Assembly: GCA_025454185.1 (NCBI GenBank)
Contig: JALOOY010000075.1
Coordinates: 1 to 7,174, forward strand
DNA length: 7,174 nucleotides
Direction of reading: 5' to 3'
DNA from: Thermodesulfobacteriota bacterium
GTDB taxonomy: Bacteria > Desulfobacterota > RBG-13-43-22
Of this stretch, positions 1 through 5,112 are shown piece by piece; position 1 is the stretch's first letter; the number at the start of each line of letters is the position of its first letter. The translations under genes were made by a program, and so were the position numbers. The notes below the pieces were generated by a model. That model was not told the DNA's origin and did not search any database. It saw only the letters and a list, made by a program, of their open reading frames with translations.

Positions 1-1
1 T

Positions 2-190
2 ACCTCCCAGGCCAAGGAATACGCCAACCAGCGCTTCCACCACCACCACCAGCGTTTTCAGCGGCTGATCTGGGCGGCTAAGAAACTGGAGGATGGTTCC
101 CGGCTTTCCGATGCCGATTTGTCCCAGATGGAGGATGTGGACAATCCCTGGCCGGAAATAAACACCGATTATTTCAAAAAAAGTCAGTGA
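2..190 (+). CDS. C-terminal end of a probable GH57/DUF1957 1,4-alpha-glucan branching enzyme (partial)
   Basis: Only the last 62 codons and the TGA stop (188-190) are in the window; the reading frame is open from base 2. The readable tail has the pattern I associate with the C-terminus of GH57-type (DUF1957) alpha-glucan branching proteins: a helix with YANQRF, H and RF..L, a short spacer with G, then a conserved DN.(W/F)PEI ending a few residues before the stop (here EDVDNPWPEINTDYF). In that family the enzyme makes alpha-1,6 branches in glycogen-like glucans in the cytoplasm. The catalytic (beta/alpha)7 barrel is outside the window, so no active-site residue can be checked. Four consecutive histidines (window codons 14-17) are a local curiosity. 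The assignment rests on remembered family pattern only; another helical C-terminal domain is possible. Confidence 0.6.
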   Translation, partial: TSQAKEYANQRFHHHHQRFQRLIWAAKKLEDGSRLSDADLSQMEDVDNPWPEINTDYFKKSQ

Positions 191-247
191 TACCGGTGCC
201 TCAACGTATGGTTTGCCCTCATCGATAGCCCGAATGTTCCAAAGGCT

Positions 248-282
248 CCCCCTCCCTTGAGGGGCGGGGGTTGGGGGGTGGG
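248..282. repeat. G-rich inverted repeat with G-quadruplex pattern (REP-like candidate)
   Basis: A C-rich arm (248-256) and a G-rich arm (261-269) are separated by TTGA and can pair as a stem with one mismatch and one G-T wobble. The G-rich side then continues to base 282 as four runs of three or more G separated by 1-2 bases, which meets the simple pattern for a G-quadruplex on the plus strand. C/G-rich palindromes of this look (CCCTCCCTTGA followed by G runs) recur between genes in many delta-proteobacterial-type genomes, so it may be a copy of an interspersed REP-like element; only one copy is in this window. There is no T tract after the stem, so it is not called a rho-independent terminator. 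Confidence 0.45.
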
Positions 283-329
283 TGAATCTCCTGATCTCCA
301 CCCAATCTGTTGGACCAAACAATTTAGGC

Positions 330-357
330 GGCTGGATTTTTAATCAGCCTGATTTTT
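330..357 (+). terminator. Terminator-like hairpin immediately upstream of the acyl-CoA dehydrogenase start
   Basis: GGCTGG (330-335) pairs with TCAGCC (344-349), five Watson-Crick pairs plus one G-T, around an 8-base loop, and five T residues follow at 353-357. This has the shape of a weak rho-independent terminator. It lies only 7 bases before the ribosome binding site (GGAG, 364-367). It may terminate transcription from the upstream gene, or act as a leader hairpin or attenuator for the dehydrogenase gene. The short stem keeps confidence modest. Confidence 0.4.
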
Positions 358-374
358 GAGCTTGGAGAAAACAA

Positions 375-2177
375 TTGCCCGAGAAATTCGTCAGTGAACG
401 CAACATCAAATTCATGCTCTACGAGGTCTTCGATGCAGAAGCGCTGACCCGATATGAATATTATGCCGAACACGGCCGGGAGATCTTCGACCTGGTTTTG
501 GATACGGCCCTGAAAATGGGCCGGGACATCCTGCAGCCTCTGCTGCGGGAGATGGACCAAAACCCTCCCCAATTCGTCAACGGGGCTGTCAAAGTCCATC
601 CCATGGTCCGGGACTGGATGCGGACCTGCGGCGAAGGAGGCTGGATCTCCGCCTTGGCCCCTTACGAGTACGGAGGCCAGCAACTGCCCCTGCTGATCGG
701 CGCCGTCACCCGTTTTATCTTTTCGGCCGCCAATTACTCGGCCAGCGTCTATCCCCTGCTGACAGCGGGAGCGGCCCACCTGATCGAATCCTTCGCCGCT
801 CAGGAACTCAAGGACCTGTACATTCCCAAAATGTACGCCGGGGAATGGCAGGGCACCATGGCCCTCACCGAACCCCAGGCCGGCAGTTCCCTCTCGGACC
901 TCAGCACCCTGGCCGAACCCACCGATCAGGGTTACTACCTGCTGCGGGGCCAGAAAATATTTATCTCGGCCAGCGACCACGACGGCGTGGACAACATCGT
1001 CAATCTGCTGCTGGCCCGGATCAAGGGGGCCCCTTCGGGGGTCAAGGGGATCTCCCTCTTCGTGGCGCCGAAGTTCCGCCCCGAGGCGGACGGGTCCCTG
1101 ACGGCCAACGACATCCAGGTGGCCGGCAGCTTCCACAAGCTGGGCTACCGGGGCTCGCCCATCTGCCAGTTGAGCCTGGGAGAAAACAGCGGCTGCCGCG
1201 GCTTTCTGGTGGGCGAACCCCACCAGGGCCTGGCCTACATGTTCCAGATGATGAACGAGGCCCGCATCGACGTGGGCATGAGCGCGGCGGCCATCGCCTC
1301 GGCGGCCTACTGCGCCTCGCTGCAATACGCCAAGGAGCGGCCTCAGGGGCGTCGCTTGACGTCCAAGGACCCGACGCTGCCGCCGGTGCCCATCATCGAA
1401 CACGCGGACGTAAAACGCATGCTCCTCTTTCAGCGGGCCGTGGTGGAGGGCTCCTTCTCCCTGCTGCTGCAATGCACCGTCTATGCGGACCGGGCCCGGG
1501 TCCTCAGCGGCGACGATAAGGAAAAGAACGAACTGCTGCTCGATCTGCTGACGCCGGTGGCCAAGACCTACCCCTCGGAAATGGGCGTCCTTTCGGTCAG
1601 CCAGGGCCTGCAGATTCTGGGCGGCTACGGCTACTGCGACGAATTCCCGCTGGAGCTGTTTTACCGCGATGCCCGCATCCACCCCATTCACGAAGGCACC
1701 ACCGGGATCCACGGCCTGGACCTGTTGGGCCGGAAGATGGTCATGAAGGGGGGCAAGGCGGCCCAGCTTTATCTTCAGGAGGTCGAGAAAACTATCAGCC
1801 TGGCCCGGGAAGTCTCCGTTTTAGCGCCTTATGCGGGGCGCCTTCAGGAAGCCCTGGGAAAACTGCGGGAAGTAACGGCCCGCCTGGTCCAACTTTCCCA
1901 GGAAAAGGGACCCGAATACTTCCTGGCCGATGCCACCCTTTATCTGGAGCTTTTCGGCATCATCGCCGTCGGGTGGCAGTGGCTGGTGCAGGCTTCGGTG
2001 GTTCAGAAGACGCTGAAAAAAGGACCTTCCGGAGAGGAGAGAAATTTCTATCAGGGGAAGCTCCAGACCTTTTTCTATTTCTTCCATTACGAGCTGCCCA
2101 AGATCGAGGGGTTGGCCCGGAGGCTGCTGGAAGGGGACGGGTTGACGGTGGAAACGAAACCCGAAATGTTTGAATAA
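375..2177 (+). CDS. Acyl-CoA dehydrogenase, DmdC-like ~600-residue class
   Basis: FAD-dependent cytoplasmic enzyme predicted to oxidise an acyl-CoA to its trans-2-enoyl-CoA, passing electrons to ETF. The 600-residue product matches the long class with an extra C-terminal domain, which includes 3-methylmercaptopropionyl-CoA dehydrogenases (DmdC) and fatty acyl-CoA dehydrogenases. Visible landmarks: N-terminal signature ERNIKFMLYEVFDAEAL (about residues 8-24) typical of this class; middle-domain motif MALTEPQAGSS (162-172), where the usual GSD is GSS; GGYGY (416-420) and YRDARI in the C-terminal helical domain; catalytic-base glutamate E440 in HEGTTGI; an extra helical domain from about 468 to 590. 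The start is TTG with GGAG (364-367) seven bases upstream. The next ATG (414) would cut into the conserved N-terminal signature, so TTG is preferred. The exact acyl substrate cannot be inferred. The gene stands alone between intergenic regions. Confidence 0.92.
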   Translation: MPEKFVSERNIKFMLYEVFDAEALTRYEYYAEHGREIFDLVLDTALKMGRDILQPLLREMDQNPPQFVNGAVKVHPMVRDWMRTCGEGGWISALAPYEYGGQQLPLLIGAVTRFIFSAANYSASVYPLLTAGAAHLIESFAAQELKDLYIPKMYAGEWQGTMALTEPQAGSSLSDLSTLAEPTDQGYYLLRGQKIFISASDHDGVDNIVNLLLARIKGAPSGVKGISLFVAPKFRPEADGSLTANDIQVAGSFHKLGYRGSPICQLSLGENSGCRGFLVGEPHQGLAYMFQMMNEARIDVGMSAAAIASAAYCASLQYAKERPQGRRLTSKDPTLPPVPIIEHADVKRMLLFQRAVVEGSFSLLLQCTVYADRARVLSGDDKEKNELLLDLLTPVAKTYPSEMGVLSVSQGLQILGGYGYCDEFPLELFYRDARIHPIHEGTTGIHGLDLLGRKMVMKGGKAAQLYLQEVEKTISLAREVSVLAPYAGRLQEALGKLREVTARLVQLSQEKGPEYFLADATLYLELFGIIAVGWQWLVQASVVQKTLKKGPSGEERNFYQGKLQTFFYFFHYELPKIEGLARRLLEGDGLTVETKPEMFE

Positions 2178-2217
2178 CCTGCCGGTTGGCTTCCAGGTGA
2201 ACCTGCCGGTTTCCTTT
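2176..2217 (+). repeat. 12-bp direct repeat after the dehydrogenase stop, possible weak terminator
   Basis: AACCTGCCGGTT occurs at 2176-2187 and again at 2200-2211, the first copy overlapping the end of the TAA stop codon. The copies are themselves imperfect palindromes, and GGTT (2184-2187) can pair with AACC (2200-2203). A pyrimidine stretch with several T follows the second copy. It may serve as a terminator, but the stem is short and broken, so it is reported mainly as a repeat. Confidence 0.4.
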
Positions 2218-2363
2218 TGAATTGGTTTGAAAATGAGACTTTTCATCCTCCCCGGCATTGTCCCGAAAAATAGGTAGGTTGCCGACAGTCGTCGGTCACC
2301 ACTCGTTTCCGCTCGTTTTCAATAAATCCCTCTGCTAAAAGGAAAATTCTCCTCATTGTCCTC

Positions 2364-2391
2364 TTGACAAACAAAAAAATAGTTGTATTAT
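2364..2391 (+). promoter_or_regulatory. Promoter of the MarR operon (TTGACA / TATTAT)
   Basis: A perfect -35 hexamer TTGACA at 2364-2369 is followed after 16 bases by TATTAT (2386-2391), or after 17 bases by ATTATA (2387-2392). Both fit a sigma-70 type promoter with an A-rich spacer. Transcription would be expected to begin about 7 bases after the -10, near 2398-2400, at or just before the ATG at 2401. The upstream intergenic part (2212-2363) shows only small hairpins, such as CCGAC/GTCGG at 2282-2295 and TGAAAA/TTTTCA at 2228-2245. Confidence 0.75.
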
Positions 2392-2399
2392 ACAACTAT
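2379..2399. promoter_or_regulatory. Perfect 9-3-9 palindrome, probable MarR operator
   Basis: Arms ATAGTTGTA (2379-2387) and TACAACTAT (2391-2399) are perfect reverse complements around a TTA centre. The site covers the -10 element and ends one base before the MarR start codon. MarR dimers bind palindromes of about this length and AT-rich character, often in their own promoters, so autorepression by steric block of RNA polymerase is the natural reading. No second copy was noticed elsewhere in the window. Confidence 0.75.
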
Positions 2400-2400
2400 A

Positions 2401-2901
2401 ATGCCGAACGCCAACTCCCCGCACTACACCTTGGAAGATTCTTTGGGATACCTTGTCAATCGGGTCTCCCGAACGATCCGGCAATACCTGAATCAAGAAT
2501 TGAGGCGGAGGAATTTCCAGGTGACCGGGGAGCAGTTTGCCGTGCTGGTTCATCTCTGGCGGCAAGAGGGGCAGACCCAACAGGAACTCGGCCATGAACT
2601 GGCCAAGGAAAAGACAACCCTGACTCGGATGCTGAACGGACTGGAGGTTCAGGATCTTATCCGGCGGGAGTTTGATTCCCGTGACGGCCGAATCCGCCGG
2701 ATCTATTTGACCTCAAAGGGTCAAAAGACCATGAAAAAACTGACCGCCCTGGCCGGGGATGTACTGACCACGGCCCAGATGGAAATTGCACCCTCCGAAT
2801 TGCTGACCTGTAAAAACGTCCTGCGCCGGGTCCATCAGACCTTGACCCTAAAACTCGCCGTCCAGGGAAACCAAAATATAAGGGAAGGAAGAAGGGCATG
2901 A
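2401..2901 (+). CDS. MarR-family winged helix-turn-helix transcriptional regulator
   Basis: A 166-residue DNA-binding dimer that probably represses its own operon and releases DNA on binding a ligand or on oxidation. Helical dimerisation segment about 9-38; winged HTH about 42-108, including TGEQFAVLVHL, recognition-helix region EKTTLTRMLNGLE (70-82), and the wing DSRDGRIRRIYLTSKG (92-107) with the family's D.RD.R...LT pattern. C-terminal dimerisation helices run to about 155. The only cysteine is C137, outside the usual redox-sensing N-terminal position, so ligand sensing is as likely as thiol sensing. Start choice: ATG 2401. An in-frame TTG at 2383 lies inside the promoter and operator and upstream of the predicted transcript start, so it is rejected. 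No Shine-Dalgarno precedes the ATG, which fits a leaderless or near-leaderless mRNA. The stop overlaps the next start as ATGA. Confidence 0.92.
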   Translation: MPNANSPHYTLEDSLGYLVNRVSRTIRQYLNQELRRRNFQVTGEQFAVLVHLWRQEGQTQQELGHELAKEKTTLTRMLNGLEVQDLIRREFDSRDGRIRRIYLTSKGQKTMKKLTALAGDVLTTAQMEIAPSELLTCKNVLRRVHQTLTLKLAVQGNQNIREGRRA

Positions 2902-3266
2902 TCGCCAGGGAATTCTCGGTCAATAGATTGGAGGCTTTCAGTGATGGTGTCTTGGCCATCGTTGTCACCCTGCTCCTCCTCTGTTTTGTTCCCTTCCCCA
3001 CGGCTTTTATCGGGGATTTTCCCCGGAACCCGATAGCCCTGGCCCTCTTTGCTTTGGTCTTGATGCTCTCCGGCATAGCCTTCAATCTTATGTGGCGTTA
3101 CGCTCTGGCCAGAGGCCTGACAGAGGAAAATGCCGTTCAGAGCCGAATATCGGCGGCCATACGCCGTGGATTATTGGGCCCTCTGGCCTATGCCCTTTCC
3201 GGCGGGGCGGCCTTGGTCTTCCTTCCTCTTTCGTGGTTGATTTTATTATGGGTGCCGGTCTTTTAG
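2898..3266 (+). CDS. TMEM175-like (DUF1211) membrane protein, internally shortened
   Basis: A 122-residue hydrophobic protein. The N-terminus RLEAFSDGVLAI (10-21) is the hallmark first-helix motif of the TMEM175/DUF1211 potassium-channel family, with FSDG at 14-17. Bacterial members are usually about 200 residues with six membrane helices. Here the first helix runs at about residues 24-31 straight into PFPTAFIGDFP (32-42) and a helix ending AFNLMWRYA (61-69), which normally lie after TM3. TM2 with its flanks seems missing, leaving perhaps four helices: 17-38, 46-66, 90-108, 109-122. The C-terminal part RRGLLGPLAYALSGG looks ordinary. ATG overlaps the MarR stop (ATGA), with a purine-rich AGGAAGGAAGAAGGG stretch as ribosome site, so translation is coupled. 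A working channel is uncertain. It could be a natural short form, a decaying gene or an assembly artefact. Confidence 0.75.
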   Translation: MIAREFSVNRLEAFSDGVLAIVVTLLLLCFVPFPTAFIGDFPRNPIALALFALVLMLSGIAFNLMWRYALARGLTEENAVQSRISAAIRRGLLGPLAYALSGGAALVFLPLSWLILLWVPVF

Positions 3267-3310
3267 GCCTTGCCGGTCCGGGCTGAAAAAAGTGAATAAG
3301 GAGGAATACG

Positions 3311-4039
3311 ATGAGCGAAAAAAAGAGACGGATCTTGATGGTAGCGGCCAATCCGGCTGTTTCGACGACCACCGGGTGGCCGGTCGGTTTTTGGGCTTCG
3401 GAGTTGATTCATCCCTATCAGGCCTTTATACATCGCGGGTATGAAGTGGTCGTCGCCAGTCCGAAAGGCGGGAAAGTTGAACTCGACGCCTATTCCGACC
3501 CCCGGGATGCCAGTGGTTATTCAAAAGACGATACCTTAAGTTTGGAGTATCTCGGCCGTCGGGAGTTTATGTCCCTGCTGGAGGCGACCGCCAAGGTTTC
3601 CGATATACGGGTCGGAGATTTCGACGCCATCGTCGTGGTCGGGGGACAATCGCCTATGTTTACCTTCAAAGACGAAGTTGACCTCCAGGGCCTCTTCATG
3701 AATTTTTTCACCGCCGGCAAGATATCGGCCGCACTCTGCCATGGGACCTGCCTGCTCCTTTACCTGAAGAATTCAGACGGGACCCCCTTCGTTAAGAGTC
3801 GGAAGATGACCGGTTTCGCCAACAGTGAAGAGGATTATGCCGACCAGGCTACAGGACAGAAGCTGATGCCCTTCCGTATCGAAGACGAGGCCCGTAAAAT
3901 GGGGGCTCAGTTTTCTGCCGGGCCGGCCTTTCAGCCTTATGCTGTTCGGGATGGGAATCTGATTACCGGCCAGCAGCAGCACAGCGGCGGGGAGGTGGCC
4001 AATTTGGTTATCTCGGCTTTAGAAGGAGGTGGACAGTGA
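3311..4039 (+). CDS. DJ-1/PfpI superfamily protein, Hsp31-like (type 1 glutamine amidotransferase-like)
   Basis: A 242-residue cytoplasmic protein with the flavodoxin-like DJ-1/PfpI fold. Landmarks: ILMVAANP (8-15), glutamate E31 in GFWASEL as in Hsp31-type active sites, VVVASPKGG, DAIVVVGGQ, then nucleophile C143 with H144 in the elbow ALCHGT. The later pattern (TPFVKSRKMTGF, EED, an IEDEARKMGAQF segment and LITGQQQ) follows the Hsp31/HchA-like branch, not the small PfpI proteases. Relatives act as glyoxalase III (methylglyoxal to lactate), as chaperones or as stress proteins; which applies is not readable here. Length is close to yeast Hsp31 and shorter than E. coli HchA. Strong ribosome site AAGGAGG (3298-3304), six bases before ATG. 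It lies 44 bases after the membrane-protein gene and overlaps the next gene by 4 bp (GTGA), consistent with one operon under the MarR regulator. Confidence 0.9.
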   Translation: MSEKKRRILMVAANPAVSTTTGWPVGFWASELIHPYQAFIHRGYEVVVASPKGGKVELDAYSDPRDASGYSKDDTLSLEYLGRREFMSLLEATAKVSDIRVGDFDAIVVVGGQSPMFTFKDEVDLQGLFMNFFTAGKISAALCHGTCLLLYLKNSDGTPFVKSRKMTGFANSEEDYADQATGQKLMPFRIEDEARKMGAQFSAGPAFQPYAVRDGNLITGQQQHSGGEVANLVISALEGGGQ

Positions 4040-4671
4040 AAATAACATTTATCGGATATGGGCAGGTTGGCGGCCCCCTGGCCGACCACTTGCAGCGTCT
4101 CGGTCATGAGGTAATCTTGGCAGCCGCTGAACTGAATTCAAGTAACTTGCAGAAAGCCTTGGGCCAGAACCCCGGCTTACTGGTTGCTCCCCCTCAAGAG
4201 GCAGTGCGGCGGGCGGAGGTTGTCTTTCTGGCCACTCCGTTTCAGGCCAACGAGGCAGCCTTAAAATCTGTTTCCGAAGAACTTACGGGAAAGATTCTGG
4301 TCGATTGTACTAATCCCGTAGGCCCAAACCTCACCCACGGTCTAAACAGCAGCCAATCCGGCTCGGAGATGGTTCAAAAACTTGTTCCGGAAGCGAGGGT
4401 GGTCAAGGCCTTTACCATCTACGGCTTCGAGAACTTCGAGAATTCGTCCTACCCGGGCTACAATGTTAAACCGGTCATGATGTATTGCGGTGCGGATTCC
4501 GGAGCCAAGGAAATAATCGCCCGATTGATCGCGCAGCTTGGCTGGCAGCCCCTCGACGTCGGTGGTCTGGAGCAGGCACTGCATTTGGAACATATGACCC
4601 TCTTGTGGGTGCGGATGGTGCGCGTCAACGGTCATACGCCCCATGTGGTTTGGGCCATGTTGACGCGGTGA
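4036..4671 (+). CDS. COG2085-type NAD(P)-binding oxidoreductase (F420-dependent NADP reductase-like fold)
   Basis: A 211-residue protein with an N-terminal Rossmann domain: MKITFIGYGQVGGPLADHL has the G.G..G dinucleotide motif at residues 7-12. LATPF, GKILVDCTNPVGPN and ARVVKAFTIYGFENF follow the order seen in predicted dinucleotide-binding enzymes of the F420-dependent NADP oxidoreductase family (PF03807). Whether it uses F420 is doubtful; many bacterial members of COG2085 have no F420 link and an unknown substrate. It probably reduces a small carbonyl or other oxidised substrate using NAD(P)H, an inference from fold and neighbours. The start is GTG at 4036, overlapping the previous stop as GTGA, with a very good ribosome site AAGGAGGT (4023-4030) five bases upstream. 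It is the last gene of the operon and convergent with the minus-strand cluster. Confidence 0.87.
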   Translation: MKITFIGYGQVGGPLADHLQRLGHEVILAAAELNSSNLQKALGQNPGLLVAPPQEAVRRAEVVFLATPFQANEAALKSVSEELTGKILVDCTNPVGPNLTHGLNSSQSGSEMVQKLVPEARVVKAFTIYGFENFENSSYPGYNVKPVMMYCGADSGAKEIIARLIAQLGWQPLDVGGLEQALHLEHMTLLWVRMVRVNGHTPHVVWAMLTR

Positions 4672-4740
4672 GCGAATAATCTTTTGCTTACCCGGACGCG
4701 CGGTTTGAGGGGAATCGTCCGGTGTTCGCAGGACGTCCAT
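4672..4740. other. Convergent junction with two overlapping hairpins
   Basis: CCGGACG (4692-4698) is perfectly complementary to CGTCCGG (4716-4722). The same CGTCC (4716-4720) can instead pair with GGACG (4731-4735), so two mutually exclusive hairpins are possible. Neither has a clear T tract, although TTTT occurs at 4682-4685. It may help end transcription between the operon and the opposing cluster. The decayed tail of the endonuclease V gene also overlaps this stretch. Confidence 0.3.
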
Positions 4741-5112
4741 TCTTCCCTCCGGAATTGTCTAAAGGGACCTCGATCCCGGCCGAGCTTTTAAATTTGGACT
4801 TGGCCACGCCGATGACCGGAATTCTGCCCCCAGGGCTGTAAAGAGATGGTAGCCCAGCCCCGGTTTGTCGCCGAGCAGGACATATCTATCTACGATCACC
4901 TCATCCGGGAGCCGGTCGAATTTATGGAGCAAGGCCAGAATGGGCGGGAGTTCGCGCCGAAAAAATTCCCCTGGAACATAGGGAGCAGCCACAGGCAGTA
5001 ACTCCGTATATTCCGCAGCCGGCTCCGCAGCATCGTAGGAGGGGAACAAAACCGCCGCCGCCGAAGCCCAACCCTCCTTCCCGTAGTAAACGTCAAAAGC
5101 CGCCAGGTTCAT
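4688..5112 (-). pseudogene. Endonuclease V (deoxyinosine endonuclease), frameshifted and C-terminally degraded
   Basis: Intact copies cut DNA next to deoxyinosine and other deaminated bases. The frame from ATG (5112-5110) gives MNLAAFDVYY with metal-binding aspartate D7, PYVPGEFFRRELPP with catalytic E54, and IVDRYVLLGDKPGLG with D75, all in the order of the short endonuclease V family. After A93-L94-G95 it reads junk to a stop at 4759. One added base in the G tract (minus strand, 4831-4827) restores GRIPVIGVAKSKFKSS, the expected next block. The restored frame still ends early (TAA 4690-4688, about 141 residues), and after about 4756 the RG.S..PL.VTA.G block and C-terminal helix are not recognisable. 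The usual VDG is VDR here (G to R at 76), another sign of decay. The start overlaps the upstream small ORF stop (ATGA); no ribosome site at normal spacing is seen, so translation was probably coupled. A sequencing slip in the G tract cannot be excluded for the frameshift alone. Confidence 0.8.

Larger units (their letters stand above)
191..374. other. Intergenic region before the acyl-CoA dehydrogenase gene
   Basis: These 184 bases hold no credible ORF. They contain a G-rich inverted repeat around 248-282 and a terminator-like hairpin at 330-357, listed separately. I looked for a promoter for the downstream gene. A TTGGAC at 310-315 is a passable -35, but no good -10 follows at the right distance, so none is called. 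Confidence 0.6.

Noticed and set aside
845..1519. Plus-strand alternate frame inside the dehydrogenase
   Set aside because: Proline, glycine and arginine-rich translation typical of a shifted frame of a GC-rich gene.
324..1712. Long minus-strand open frame (462 codons) opposite the acyl-CoA dehydrogenase
   Set aside because: Low-complexity, shadow-like composition rich in G, R, A, H and Q; no recognisable motif; the opposite frame has clear catalytic motifs. High GC with strong third-position bias produces such antisense frames.
2383..2400. TTG at 2383 as MarR start, adding six residues
   Set aside because: It lies inside the -10/operator palindrome, upstream of the predicted transcription start, and the extra residues are only a translation of the operator.
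2378..2400. Palindrome at the MarR promoter as a rho-independent terminator
   Set aside because: The stem is AT-rich with only a 3-base loop, has no following T tract, and overlaps a strong promoter, so an operator is the better reading.
4342..4740. Minus-strand ORF of 132 codons running from the pseudogene tail into the reductase gene
   Set aside because: Most of it is antisense to the clear Rossmann-fold gene, and it does not continue endonuclease V homology.
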